A stretch of 64,000 nucleotides of DNA. It comes from Pollutimonas subterranea (GTDB taxonomy: Bacteria; Pseudomonadota; Gammaproteobacteria; Burkholderiales; Burkholderiaceae_B). Position numbers and translations under genes: made by a program. Below are positions 9,952 through 19,103 of this stretch, piece after piece. The DNA is taken from positions 265,432-329,431 of the forward strand of contig NZ_PDNW01000003.1 of the NCBI RefSeq assembly GCF_002849655.1, written 5' to 3'. The notes beneath the pieces are model-generated. The model saw only the letters and a program-made list of their open reading frames with translations. It did not search any database and had not been told where the DNA came from. Each line of letters opens with the position of its first letter. Positions within the stretch are counted from its first letter, which is position 1.

Positions 9952-10461
9952 TTATGTCGTTTCCGGGGAGGCTGCCTGAACGTTCAGGGCCTCTTCAATA
10001 TCGTTACGCAAGGCATCGGGCTTGGTGGTTGAACCGTAGCGCTGCAGCACCCGGCCGTCGCGGCCCACTAGAAATTTCGTGAAGTTCCACTTGATCGCGC
10101 GCGTACCCAGGACTCCGGATTTTTCACCTTTAAGCCATGCAAACAGTGGATGGGCGCCAGGTCCATTGACCTCGATTTTGTCAAACATCGGAAACGAAAT
10201 TTCGTAGTTGCTGGAGCAAAAATTGGCGATCTCTTGTGCGCTTCCTGGCTCTTGGTGTCCGAATTGATCGCACGGGAAACCCAATACCGAGAACCCGCGC
10301 TCGTGGTATTCGCGGTAAAGCGATTCCAGCCCTTGATATTGGGGCGTGAATCCGCATTGGGACGCGACGTTGACGACCAGCAGAACCTGGCCCCGATAGC
10401 GGGACAGGTCCTCGTGATCGCCGTGCAGCGTCTGAGCCGAAAAAGAATAGATCGTTGTCAT
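9952..10461 (-). CDS. Glutathione peroxidase family protein (Cys type)
   Basis: 169 residues of the thioredoxin fold. The peroxidatic site VNVASQCGFTPQ has Cys36 rather than selenocysteine; GFPCDQFGHQEPG and IKWNFTKFLVGRDG supply the other conserved residues. Bacterial proteins of this type often use thioredoxin rather than glutathione to reduce hydroperoxides. There is no signal peptide, so it acts in the cytoplasm. Confidence 0.93.
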   Translation of the reverse strand: MTTIYSFSAQTLHGDHEDLSRYRGQVLLVVNVASQCGFTPQYQGLESLYREYHERGFSVLGFPCDQFGHQEPGSAQEIANFCSSNYEISFPMFDKIEVNGPGAHPLFAWLKGEKSGVLGTRAIKWNFTKFLVGRDGRVLQRYGSTTKPDALRNDIEEALNVQAASPETT

Positions 10462-10576
10462 CGCTTACGCATCACTCTCTGGCTATTGATATTTACACTT
10501 TACCATTGAAGACCGCCGCTATCGTCACCCCCGATATAGCTTGGGCGCCAGTTCCGGCGAGCCGTTTCGGCTTTCC

Positions 10577-11134
10577 TCATTTGTTCTTGGCCGCCCATTC
10601 TTTGACGGCCGCCATGGTGTTGGCCACATGATTGTCCGGACTCATGCTGCTGTAGTGATAGTAGATTTTTTGATCCGGCGTTATGACATAGGACACGCGG
10701 TTGGCCATATCGGGCTTGAACGCCATTTGTGCATCATAGGCATTTATAACCTTGGCCTCTGGGTCGGCCCCCACGGCAAACTTGCCTTGGCAAGCGCTGA
10801 CTGAAAACTCTTTCAGTTTAGCGAGACCGTCAGCCGACACGCCCAGCACGGTGGCGCCGTGCTTCCTGTATTCGTCAGTCGCTTCAGCAAAATCGTGGGC
10901 TTCGATCGTGCAGCCCTTGGTGAATGCGGCAGGGTAAAAATACAGTACGACTGGCCCTTTTTGTAGCGCATCGTTCAATGAAAACGCGAAGGCATTTCCT
11001 CCGAGCGCCGCATCGATCGTGAAGGCGGGCGCGGCGGCGCCCACCTCCAGCTGCGCGTGAACAGCGAATGGCAATGTGAATGACAAGGCGAGGGCCGTGC
11101 ACCCAATAATCTTGAATTGACGAAAAGAACCCAC
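10577..11134 (-). CDS. Exported peroxiredoxin (AhpC/TSA family)
   Basis: 185 residues when read from the GTG at 11134, chosen because GGGAG lies just upstream and the protein then begins with a plausible signal peptide (cleavage after AVHAQ, near 27). The peroxidatic cysteine is in FTKGCTIEAHDF (about Cys75), and a second cysteine in SVSACQGKF may be resolving. An upstream ATG at 11209 would overlap the divergent ArsC-like start. It is probably a periplasmic peroxide scavenger; the electron donor is unknown. Confidence 0.82.
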   Translation of the reverse strand: MGSFRQFKIIGCTALALSFTLPFAVHAQLEVGAAAPAFTIDAALGGNAFAFSLNDALQKGPVVLYFYPAAFTKGCTIEAHDFAEATDEYRKHGATVLGVSADGLAKLKEFSVSACQGKFAVGADPEAKVINAYDAQMAFKPDMANRVSYVITPDQKIYYHYSSMSPDNHVANTMAAVKEWAAKNK

Positions 11135-11195
11135 GATTGCTCCCGGTAGGTGATTCAAAGCGCTAAGATAGCGGACCTTACAAGACTTCACGTTA

Positions 11196-11546
11196 ATGGC
11201 GATGACCACGATCTATCATAATCCTCGTTGCGGCACTTCGCGCACTGTGTTGCAGGCACTGCAGGCGCGCGGCATAGAAACCAACATTGTCGAATACCTC
11301 AAGACACCGCTTTCACGTGGCGAATTACGCGACCTCATACACAATGCAGGCCTGTCGCCGCGCGAAGCCATACGCAGCAAAGAGGCCCTCTTCGATGAGC
11401 TTGGCCTTGGAGACCCGGACGTCAATGACGACCAATTGATCGACGCCATGGCCGAGCATCCCATCCTGATGAATCGTCCTTTTGTCGTTACCGGCAAAGG
11501 CACGCGGCTGTGCCGGCCCGCGACTGTCCTGGAAGAAATCCTGTAG
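11196..11546 (+). CDS. ArsC family reductase
   Basis: 116 residues of the glutaredoxin-coupled arsenate reductase fold, with the HX3CX3R loop (His8, Cys12, Arg16) in YHNPRCGTSR and NRPFVVTGKGTRLCRP near the end. ArsC converts arsenate to arsenite with glutathione and glutaredoxin. No arsR, arsB or acr3 gene is nearby, so it may be a stand-alone ArsC or a relative with another substrate. ATG 11202 is an equally possible start. Confidence 0.85.
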   Translation: MAMTTIYHNPRCGTSRTVLQALQARGIETNIVEYLKTPLSRGELRDLIHNAGLSPREAIRSKEALFDELGLGDPDVNDDQLIDAMAEHPILMNRPFVVTGKGTRLCRPATVLEEIL

Positions 11547-11579
11547 ATACGGCGTGACACTCATGGCCGCGGTTTCCCG

Positions 11580-12452
11580 ATGACGCTACAAGTCTTTTTA
11601 TTGGTCGTCATCGCGGCCGTCCTTCATGCGTCCTGGAACCTGATTTCCAAGCGCGCGGCAGGTGCCGGCGCTTCTTTCGTCTTCTGCTATCGGCTCATGT
11701 CCACGGTGCTGTACGCGCCATGGGTGATCTACATCCTGTGGAATGAGGGCATGGCATGGAGCTGGGAAGTGGCCGCATTCATTGGGCTGTCCAGTGCCTT
11801 GCACCTGGGCTACAGCATCTGCCTGATGCGCGGCTATCGGGCCGCCGATCTTTCCGTGGTCTATCCCGTGGCCCGCGGCACCGGTCCACTGCTGGCCAGT
11901 GCGGGCGCGTTCCTGTGGCTGTCCGAGGTGCCTACCGCTGTCGGCATACTGGGCATCTGCAGCGTGGTGGCAGGCATACTGCTTATCGCCACCCAGGGAA
12001 ACTGGCGCAAGTTCGCCCAGGCCCAAGCCTGGACAGGAATACGCTGGGGCTTGCTGATAGGGCTGTTCATCGCCGCGTACAGCCTGAGCGACGCCTACAG
12101 CGTCAAGGTTTTGCTGATCGCGCCGGTTCTGCTGGACTGGCTTTCCGCCTGTGGAGGTACGCTGCTGCTGGCTCCTAGCACCTGGGTGCGACGCAAGACC
12201 ATGATGCAGCAGATGCAGGGCAAGTGGCATTTGGCGCTTGCGGTCGGCGCCTTGTCGCCCATGGCCTATATTCTGATCCTGTATGCCTTGCAGCAAGGCG
12301 CAGAAGTGAGCGTGGTGGCCCCCTTGCGCGAGATGTCGATGATGATGGCGACGTTCGCCGGCTTCTTCATTCTGAAAGAGAAGGTGCCGCCCGCGGGATG
12401 GCTGGGGTGCATCGTGATTATTGCCGGCGTGATCCTTTTGTCCGTCCGCTAA
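11580..12452 (+). CDS. EamA/DMT family transporter
   Basis: 290 residues with about ten hydrophobic helices arranged as two EamA repeats; the second repeat ends with MMATFAGFFILKEKVPPAGWLGCIVIIAGVILL. It is an inner-membrane drug/metabolite-type exporter with no predictable substrate. It starts 33 bp after the ArsC-like gene and converges on cysA with almost no gap. Confidence 0.88.
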   Translation: MTLQVFLLVVIAAVLHASWNLISKRAAGAGASFVFCYRLMSTVLYAPWVIYILWNEGMAWSWEVAAFIGLSSALHLGYSICLMRGYRAADLSVVYPVARGTGPLLASAGAFLWLSEVPTAVGILGICSVVAGILLIATQGNWRKFAQAQAWTGIRWGLLIGLFIAAYSLSDAYSVKVLLIAPVLLDWLSACGGTLLLAPSTWVRRKTMMQQMQGKWHLALAVGALSPMAYILILYALQQGAEVSVVAPLREMSMMMATFAGFFILKEKVPPAGWLGCIVIIAGVILLSVR

Positions 12453-12455
12453 ACA

Positions 12456-13523
12456 TTATGCCGCCTCGTCAAGGAAGACGTGTACCTGCCGCGGCTGAAT
12501 GACGAGTGACTCGCTCTCCTTCAGCTGTAGTTGTCGCAACCGTTCCTGCGATATCACCACCTCGATCAGTTCGGCGGTATCACTGCGCATGAGCTCGAGC
12601 TGTGCCAGTGGACCGACGGCATGAATACGCTCCAGGCGCACCACCAGTCCTTTGGCTCCCTGCGAATAGCGTTCTATATCGATATCGTGCGGACGCACAT
12701 AGGCCGTACCCTGTATGTCGCGAACATCCTGGTGAGCCGGCGCATGGAACGCCGCATCACCGGTTTCCAGATAGCCATTGTGTACACGTCCTCGGAAGAG
12801 ATTCACATTGCCCAGGAAGCTGTACACGAAAGGCGTTGCGGGCTGGTTGTACACCGATGCGGGCGTACCCACCTGCTCGACCTTGCCACGGTTCATGACT
12901 ACGATTTCGTCGGCGACCTCGAGCGCCTCTTCCTGGTCATGCGTCACGAATATGCTGGTGACTTGAAGCTCATCATGCAGGCGGCGCAACCAGCGGCGCA
13001 GCTCCTTGCGAACCTGTGCGTCCAGGGCTCCAAAGGGCTCATCCAGGAGCAACACCCGCGGCTCCACCGCGAGGGCGCGCGCCAGCGCAATCCGCTGTCG
13101 CTGCCCGCCCGACAGAGCGGCCGGCCTGCGGTCCGCCAGCCAGTCCAGCTGCACGAGCTCCAGCAGCTGCATCACTTTTTCGCGGATGGCGGCTTCGGAC
13201 GGGCGGAGCTTGCGGGGTTTCACCCGCAAGCCAAACGCAATGTTCTCGAACACGCTCATATGCTTGAAAAGTGCGTAGTGCTGGAATACGAATCCAACTT
13301 GACGTTCGCGAACGTGCCGTTCGGTTGCACTTTCATTGTCCAGCAGAATCTGCCCCGAATCCGGATACTCGAGTCCCGCGACAATGCGCAGCAAGGTCGT
13401 CTTGCCGCAGCCGGAGGGCCCCAACAGGGCCGTCAGCTTACCGTCGGGAAATTTCAGTGAAACATTATCCAGGGCCGAAAAGTCACCGAACTGTTTGTGT
13501 ATATGGCGTACTTCAATACTCAT
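12456..13523 (-). CDS. cysA: Sulfate/thiosulfate ABC transporter ATP-binding protein
   Basis: 355 residues from ATG 13523 ([13 protein letters not shown]), which overlaps the cysW stop by 4 bp. Walker [10 protein letters not shown] (about 35-43), signature [15 protein letters not shown], Walker [12 protein letters not shown] and the H-loop [13 protein letters not shown] are intact. A C-terminal TOBE-like region (about 240-355) fits CysA. It powers import of sulfate or thiosulfate through CysT and CysW. It is the last gene of sbp-cysT-cysW-cysA. Confidence 0.95.
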   Translation of the reverse strand: MSIEVRHIHKQFGDFSALDNVSLKFPDGKLTALLGPSGCGKTTLLRIVAGLEYPDSGQILLDNESATERHVRERQVGFVFQHYALFKHMSVFENIAFGLRVKPRKLRPSEAAIREKVMQLLELVQLDWLADRRPAALSGGQRQRIALARALAVEPRVLLLDEPFGALDAQVRKELRRWLRRLHDELQVTSIFVTHDQEEALEVADEIVVMNRGKVEQVGTPASVYNQPATPFVYSFLGNVNLFRGRVHNGYLETGDAAFHAPAHQDVRDIQGTAYVRPHDIDIERYSQGAKGLVVRLERIHAVGPLAQLELMRSDTAELIEVVISQERLRQLQLKESESLVIQPRQVHVFLDEAA

Positions 13524-14422
13524 GATCCATGCTCCCGCGCATGCTGTGATGGCAGCGCCTGCCATTCAATCCAGGACTTCAGAACCAGCGTCAGCAATGC
13601 AAGCAACGCCAGCAATGACGCAACAGCAAACGCGGCCGAGAAGTTGTACTCGTTATAGAGAATCTCTACGTGTAGCGGAATCGTGTTGGTCATGCCCCGT
13701 ATATGGCCCGATACGACCGATACGGCACCGAACTCGCCCATGGCGCGTGCGTTGCACAGGATTACGCCATACAACAGGCCCCACTTTATATTCGGCAGAG
13801 TGACATGCCAGAACGTCTCCCAGCCCGAAGCACCCAGCACCAGGGCTGCCTCCTCTTCGTCACTGCCTTGCGACTGCATCAACGGTATGAGTTCACGGGC
13901 GACAAAAGGAAACGTGACAAAAATGGTCGCCAGCACGATGGCGGGCAAGGCAAACAGTATCTTGATATCGTGCTCGTACAGCCAGGGTCCCAGCCATCCC
14001 TGTGCACCGAAAATCAGTACATAGATCAGCCCCGATATAATCGGCGACACTGAGAACGGAAGATCGATTAGGGTGATGAGCAGGTTCTTGCCGCGGAATT
14101 CGAACTTGGCCACCGCCCAGGCGGCGCTGACGCCGAATACAAGATTCAGCGGCACCGAAATCAGAGCAGCCAGCAACGTCAGCGTGATGGCCGATACGGC
14201 ATCTGGCTCAACAATCGCCGCAATATAGGCATCCCAGCCTTTACGCAATGCCTCGGCAAAAACCGCGAACAAGGGAATGAACAGGAACAAAACCAGGAAA
14301 AGAAGGGCGATTCCGATCAGGCCGTATTGGACCCAGCGCGGTTCGACGGTGGCCGCCTTCCCGCGGACGGACGAGGCTACCGGGGCCACTGCGGTGGGCA
14401 AGGTTACATCTAGGGTGGACAT
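13520..14422 (-). CDS. cysW: Sulfate ABC transporter permease CysW
   Basis: About 300 residues and six membrane helices. The permease-type loop is in [21 protein letters not shown], and [20 protein letters not shown] is a CysW hallmark. The ATG giving MSTLDV is preferred; a TTG two codons earlier is also possible, and the junction with cysT overlaps or abuts within a few bases. It forms the inner-membrane channel with CysT. Confidence 0.94.
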   Translation of the reverse strand: MSTLDVTLPTAVAPVASSVRGKAATVEPRWVQYGLIGIALLFLVLFLFIPLFAVFAEALRKGWDAYIAAIVEPDAVSAITLTLLAALISVPLNLVFGVSAAWAVAKFEFRGKNLLITLIDLPFSVSPIISGLIYVLIFGAQGWLGPWLYEHDIKILFALPAIVLATIFVTFPFVARELIPLMQSQGSDEEEAALVLGASGWETFWHVTLPNIKWGLLYGVILCNARAMGEFGAVSVVSGHIRGMTNTIPLHVEILYNEYNFSAAFAVASLLALLALLTLVLKSWIEWQALPSQHAREHGS

Positions 14423-14424
14423 AT

Positions 14425-15288
14425 TCAATTTCTCGTCACTTTACTGCGTCCACGTGTCCATGCCTGCAACAGGTTGATGGCCAAAAGAAGCAGGAAAGAA
14501 ATGGACAGCATGACGACAGCGATGGCGGTCGCCCCGGCATAGTCATATTGTTCAAGCTTGGTCACAATGAGCAAAGGCGCGATCTCCGAAATCATAGGCA
14601 TGTTTCCAGCTATGAAAATCACCGAGCCGTATTCCCCTGTGGCACGAGCGAATGCCATGGCAAAGCCGGTAAGCAGTGCAGGAAGTATGGTCGGGAATAT
14701 CACGCGGGTAAAAGTCTGCCAGCGGCTTGCGCCCAAGCTGGCGGCAGCCTCTTCAAGCTCGCGCTCCGCCTCTTCAAGCACCGGCTGCACTGTCCTGACG
14801 ACAAAGGGCAAGCCGATGAATGTCAGCGCCACGACGATGCCTAGCGGGGTGAAGGCCACCTTGATTCCCAGCGGCTCAAGATACTGGCCTATCCAGCCAT
14901 TTGGCGCATACAGGGCAGTAAGTGCTATTCCGGCGACGGCGGTCGGCAGCGCAAAAGGCAGATCGACCAGCGCATCGACCAGTCTTTTGCCGGGGAAGCG
15001 GTAACGAACCAGCACCCACGCCACAATGCCGCCAAAGACGACATTGATGGCGGCGGCTATAAGCGAAGCCCCAAAGCTCAAGCGATAAGAGGCCATTACG
15101 CGATCCGACGTGACGGCCTCCCAGAAGCCGCTCCAGCTCATTGTGAACGTCTTCAAGAAGACCGCGGATAGGGGAATCAGCACGATCAGGCACAGGTACA
15201 CCAGCGTGAAGCCCAAGGTGATGTTGAATCCCGGAATAACGCGGAAGGGCGAGGATCGCATGGCAGGTATGGCGGCAGCACTGAACAT
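14425..15288 (-). CDS. cysT: Sulfate ABC transporter permease CysT (CysU)
   Basis: 287 residues with six membrane helices. The coupling loop [22 protein letters not shown] and the sequence [17 protein letters not shown] are typical of CysT. It begins 3 bp after the sbp stop and ends against the cysW start, so the genes are translated from one transcript. Confidence 0.94.
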   Translation of the reverse strand: MFSAAAIPAMRSSPFRVIPGFNITLGFTLVYLCLIVLIPLSAVFLKTFTMSWSGFWEAVTSDRVMASYRLSFGASLIAAAINVVFGGIVAWVLVRYRFPGKRLVDALVDLPFALPTAVAGIALTALYAPNGWIGQYLEPLGIKVAFTPLGIVVALTFIGLPFVVRTVQPVLEEAERELEEAAASLGASRWQTFTRVIFPTILPALLTGFAMAFARATGEYGSVIFIAGNMPMISEIAPLLIVTKLEQYDYAGATAIAVVMLSISFLLLLAINLLQAWTRGRSKVTRN

Positions 15289-15291
15289 GGT

Positions 15292-16299
15292 TCAGCGGCC
15301 AGGAACGTATATCTGGTCGAAAATGCCGCCATCACCAAAGTGTGCTTTTTGAACTTTATCCCAACCGCCAGCCACGTCTTCGATCGTGAATAGCTTTACG
15401 TCAGGGAATTGCTGCGCATACTTCGCAGCGATTTTTTCTGAAGTAGGGCGGTAATAGTTCTTCCCTGCAATATCTTGTCCCACGTCGGTATACAAGTACT
15501 GCAGGTACGCCTGGGCAACCTTGCGGCTACCTTTCTTATCCACGACCTTGTCCACGATGGCGACAGGTGGTTCGGCCAGGATGCTGATTGATGGCGCCAC
15601 AATTTCCACTTTGTCAGGACCCAGCTCTTTGATCGCCAGAAGAGCTTCATTCTCCCAGGCCAGCAGTACATCGCCAATGCCACGCTCGACAAAAGTGGTG
15701 GTCGAACCCCGCGCACCGGAATCGAGCACCGGCACTTGCTTGTACAGCTTTCCTACGAATGCTTTGGCGCTCTCTTCAGTGCCGCCAGGCTGCTTCAATG
15801 CATAACCCCACGCCGCCAAATAATTCCAGCGGGCGCCGCCCGATGTTTTAGGATTGGGTGTAATGACAGAGACGCCCGGCTTGACCAGGTCGCCCCAGTC
15901 CTTGATTTGTTCAGGATTGCCTTTGCGAACCAGAAATACGATGGTGGACGTGTATGGTGAATTATTATTGGCAAAACCTTTTTGCCAATCGGTCTTGATG
16001 GCTCCGCGCTGAGCGATGGCATCTATATCCGATGCGAGTGCCAATGTGACGACGTCGGCATCGATTCCATCGATAACCGACCGGGCCTGCTTTCCGGAGC
16101 CGCCATGCGATTGCTTGATGGTAACCGTGTCGCCCGTGGTCTCTTTCCAATGCTTGGCGAAGGCCTGATTGAACTCTTGGTAAAGTTCACGTGTAGGGTC
16201 ATACGAAACATTAAGCAGCGAGATCTCGGCGGCGGTCGCCGACTGCGCGACGACGGCGCCCGCTACAAGCAAAGCGTTGATGAAATTCGGCAGCAACAT
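15292..16299 (-). CDS. sbp: Periplasmic sulfate-binding protein
   Basis: 335 residues from ATG 16299, which has AAGGA upstream and gives a clean signal peptide (cleavage after ATAAE, near 24). Family signatures include [49 protein letters not shown] and [10 protein letters not shown]. It captures sulfate or thiosulfate in the periplasm for CysTWA. In enterobacteria and their relatives such operons are activated by CysB; no binding site could be assigned here with confidence. Confidence 0.94.
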   Translation of the reverse strand: MLLPNFINALLVAGAVVAQSATAAEISLLNVSYDPTRELYQEFNQAFAKHWKETTGDTVTIKQSHGGSGKQARSVIDGIDADVVTLALASDIDAIAQRGAIKTDWQKGFANNNSPYTSTIVFLVRKGNPEQIKDWGDLVKPGVSVITPNPKTSGGARWNYLAAWGYALKQPGGTEESAKAFVGKLYKQVPVLDSGARGSTTTFVERGIGDVLLAWENEALLAIKELGPDKVEIVAPSISILAEPPVAIVDKVVDKKGSRKVAQAYLQYLYTDVGQDIAGKNYYRPTSEKIAAKYAQQFPDVKLFTIEDVAGGWDKVQKAHFGDGGIFDQIYVPGR

Positions 16300-16478
16300 G
16301 GGCACATCCTTATTTATGGCTGTTTTCAGGTACAGGATCAAGACTAAGGGGCCGCGTCCGAAAGTAGAACGAATACTTCGGTCATTGTTAATAAGCGCAA
16401 GCCATAAGATTTGCGCGCTATATGCTGATTCCCCGCTGGAGTGCCAGGGTTTCCCATCCGGGTTTTGTCAGACAGGGC

Positions 16479-16507
16479 TTGTAAACTCCGGTTCCGGAGT
16501 ATAGAAT
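16479..16507 (+). promoter_or_regulatory. Toxin-antitoxin promoter with internal palindromic operator
   Basis: TTGTAA (16479-16484) and TAGAAT (16502-16507) form a sigma-70-like promoter with a 17-bp spacer. The spacer holds ACTCCGGTTCCGGAGT (16485-16500), two perfect 7-bp arms two bases apart. It lies 22 bp before the antitoxin ATG, after which an AGGAG site follows. An operator in this position fits autorepression by the Xre-type antitoxin. Confidence 0.6.
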
Positions 16508-16528
16508 GACCGTAAAAGGAGTCACGCC

Positions 16529-16966
16529 ATGAGCCTCGCCTACGCTTATCCATCAAGCCGGTTCGAACCGGCGCCGGTTGTCGACCTCAACGACAAGGCC
16601 GCACGCGAACGCTTGTCCAAATCGGCCCTGCAAGGCTTTTTCAAGCTTGCGCAGGCATGGAAGCTTCGCGACGAAGATGCCTGCATTTTGCTGGGTGGAG
16701 TTTCAAGCAGCGCGTTCTACGAATGGAAGAAAAAGCCCGGGCGCGTACTCGAGGTAGACCGGATCACCCGTATTTCCTACCTCCTGGGTATCTACAAGGC
16801 CCTGCATATTCTGTACGGCGACGACCTCGCCGACCAATGGGTAGGCATGGCCAATCGCAACGTCATCTTCGGGGGCAAGACGCCGCTGCGCTATATGCAG
16901 GAAGGCGGGCTGCTCGCCATGCAAACCGTGCGGGCCTTGCTCGACGCTCGCCGCGGAGGCATGTAG
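16529..16966 (+). CDS. Xre/MbcA/ParS-type antitoxin (DUF2384)
   Basis: 145 residues. The N-terminal half is an Xre-like helix-turn-helix region (about 25-95: LGGVSSSAFYEWKKKPGRVLEVDRITRISYLLGI), and the C-terminal part ends in the toxin-binding antitoxin domain (FGGKTPLRYMQEGGLLAMQTVRALLDARRGG). It precedes the RES toxin gene by a single base, the standard order of these pairs. It should neutralise the toxin and repress the shared promoter. Confidence 0.9.
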   Translation: MSLAYAYPSSRFEPAPVVDLNDKAARERLSKSALQGFFKLAQAWKLRDEDACILLGGVSSSAFYEWKKKPGRVLEVDRITRISYLLGIYKALHILYGDDLADQWVGMANRNVIFGGKTPLRYMQEGGLLAMQTVRALLDARRGGM

Positions 16967-16967
16967 C

Positions 16968-17696
16968 GTGCGGGCACCACCGCTTACCCTTATACGCCAA
17001 CTGGATACCTGCCGCCTATTGCCTTCTCGCTTTGCCGACCAGGAAGACTCAGTGCTTGCACCCCTGGCCGAAAACGCTGCGCATCTGAAAGACCTGTTCG
17101 ACCTCGATAACGCCAGCAACCAGCGCCTTGCCGCCGAACGCGGTGCCATGCCCGGCATCGGCATAGACGAACTGGTGTTTGGCGTGCCCAACTTTCGCAT
17201 GATCAATGCGGCCTACGCCTATGCCCGCCCGGAAGGCAGCCGGTTCAACACCGGTGAGCGCGGCGCGTGGTATTGCGCGTTTGAAGTGGAAACAGCATTG
17301 GCCGAAATCATTTTCCACAAGATAGTCGAATACGCTGAAATCGATTATTTTCACGATACGATCAGCTATCAATTGTTGTTGGCCGACTTCAGCGCCGAAT
17401 TTCACGACGTGCGCAACGCCGCGTCGTACATGGCTTGCCTCGACCCCGCCAGTTATGTCGCGTCGCAAAAGCTTGCCGTCCATTTGCTTGAACAAGGTTC
17501 CTTGGGCATTGTCTATCCCAGTGTCAGGCGCAAGGGGGGTACCAACCTTGCCTGTTTTCGTCCGGCACTGGTGGGCAATGTCCGCCGGGGTGCTGCCTAC
17601 ACCCTGAGCTGGACCGGCGACCCGCAACCTTCCGTAGCGGCGGTTGCCGCCACACCGAAAACCAAGTCAAAAGCCAGATCCAAACCAGCCAAATAA
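16968..17696 (+). CDS. RES domain toxin (NAD-degrading family)
   Basis: 242 residues from a GTG one base after the antitoxin stop. The RES domain core is EGSRFNTGERGAWYCAFEVETALAE-type sequence at about 85-110, containing the conserved Arg, Tyr and Glu implied in catalysis. RES toxins of characterised pairs break down NAD+ and arrest growth. The last 25 residues are Lys/Ala-rich, a low-complexity extension beyond the domain. Confidence 0.9.
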   Translation: MRAPPLTLIRQLDTCRLLPSRFADQEDSVLAPLAENAAHLKDLFDLDNASNQRLAAERGAMPGIGIDELVFGVPNFRMINAAYAYARPEGSRFNTGERGAWYCAFEVETALAEIIFHKIVEYAEIDYFHDTISYQLLLADFSAEFHDVRNAASYMACLDPASYVASQKLAVHLLEQGSLGIVYPSVRRKGGTNLACFRPALVGNVRRGAAYTLSWTGDPQPSVAAVAATPKTKSKARSKPAK

Positions 17697-17720
17697 TAAT
17701 CAACGACAGACGGAGACCCC

Positions 17721-19064
17721 ATGAGCCTTTATGCGCAGCTTCAACAACGAGCCGCAACGAATAACCCCATACGTATCGGGCTGATTGGCGCCGGTAAGTT
17801 CGGTTCCATGTATCTCGCCCAAATTCCGCGCACGCCTGGCGTGCATCTGGTTGGAATCGCCGATCTCTCGCCCGATGCGGCGCGCCAGAATCTGGCCCGC
17901 GTCGGCTGGAAACCGGAGCAATGCCAGGCCGCGTCCGCGCAAGTTGCACTATCTACCGGCGGCACATGGATCACCGACGACTGGAGGGCACTCGTAAGCC
18001 TTCCTCAAATCGATGTCATCGTCGAATGTACCGGCAACCCGGTTGCCGCGGTCGAGCACTGCCTGGAAGCCTTTGCGCAAGGAAAGCATGTCGTCAACGT
18101 CACGGTCGAAGCCGATGCATTCTGTGGACCGCTGCTGGCATCCAGGGCCGCAAAGGCCGGCGTTATTTATTCGATGGCGTTTGGCGACCAACCGGCGCTA
18201 ATTTGCGATTTGGTCGACTGGGCTCGAACCTGCGGATTCCCCGTGGTGGCAGCCGGCAGAGGCCACAAATGGCTGCCTCATTACTCCGAGTCAACGCCAG
18301 AGACAGTTTGGGGGTACTACGGCCTTAGCCCCGAACAGGCACAACGCGGCGGCCTCAATCCCAAAATGTTCAATAGCTTCCTCGATGGTTCCAAACCATC
18401 CATCGAGAGCTGCGCTGTCGCCAACGCGACCGGTCTCTCCGTACCGTCCAACGGCCTGCAATATCCGCCGGCCAGCATAGAAGATATCCCCTTCGTTACC
18501 CGGCCTGTCAGCGAAGGCGGCGTACTTGAACGTAAAGGCATGGTCGAAGTGGTTTCGTCGCTGGAAGCCAACGGCCGGCGCATACCCTACGACATCCGCA
18601 TGGGTGTCTGGGTCACGATAGAAGCGGAAACCGACTACATCAAGAACTGCTTTGAAGAGTACAACGCGCACACCGATCCCACTGGCCGGTATTTCACGCT
18701 CTATAAGCGTTGGCACCTCATCGGTCTGGAAGTCGGCATGTCGGTCGCCTCCGTTGCCCTGCGCGGCGAAGCCACGGGCGTAGCGGCTGCCTGGACGGCG
18801 GATGTCGTGGCCACGGCAAAGCGCGATTTGCAAGCCGGCGAGATACTCGACGGCGAGGGCGGCTATACCGTATGGGGCAAGTTGCTGCCCGTTGAAACGT
18901 CACAGCGTCTGGGGGGCTTGCCGCTGGGCCTGGCGCACAATGTCAAACTGCTGCGACCGGTAAAGAAAGGACAATGCGTGTCCTGGGACGACGTGGCCAT
19001 CGACACCACCACGGCTGCGTACACACTGCGCAAAAGCATGGAGCTCTTGTCAAAATCGGATTAG
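17721..19064 (+). CDS. NAD(P)-binding homoserine-dehydrogenase-like protein with C-terminal SAF domain
   Basis: 447 residues. The N-terminal Rossmann fold has IRIGLIGAGKFGSMYLAQI (about 18-36) and DVIVECTGNPVAAVEHCLEA; the central part resembles homoserine dehydrogenase-type oxidoreductases. The last 80 residues form an SAF domain (DLQAGEILDGEGGYTVWGKLLP and VKKGQCVSWDDVAID). Such fusions usually sit in sugar-acid or polyol catabolic loci, yet the neighbours here offer no pathway, so the substrate is unknown. It lies 24 bp after the toxin gene and may share its transcript. Confidence 0.8.
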   Translation: MSLYAQLQQRAATNNPIRIGLIGAGKFGSMYLAQIPRTPGVHLVGIADLSPDAARQNLARVGWKPEQCQAASAQVALSTGGTWITDDWRALVSLPQIDVIVECTGNPVAAVEHCLEAFAQGKHVVNVTVEADAFCGPLLASRAAKAGVIYSMAFGDQPALICDLVDWARTCGFPVVAAGRGHKWLPHYSESTPETVWGYYGLSPEQAQRGGLNPKMFNSFLDGSKPSIESCAVANATGLSVPSNGLQYPPASIEDIPFVTRPVSEGGVLERKGMVEVVSSLEANGRRIPYDIRMGVWVTIEAETDYIKNCFEEYNAHTDPTGRYFTLYKRWHLIGLEVGMSVASVALRGEATGVAAAWTADVVATAKRDLQAGEILDGEGGYTVWGKLLPVETSQRLGGLPLGLAHNVKLLRPVKKGQCVSWDDVAIDTTTAAYTLRKSMELLSKSD

Positions 19065-19103
19065 AATCGCAGCTCTCCCCGGCGTTTCTGAAAGATCTCG
19101 AAA

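Noticed and set aside
12531..13460. Plus-strand open frame of 309 codons over cysA
   Set aside because: Antisense to an intact ABC ATPase with all motifs; a by-product of GC-rich codon use.
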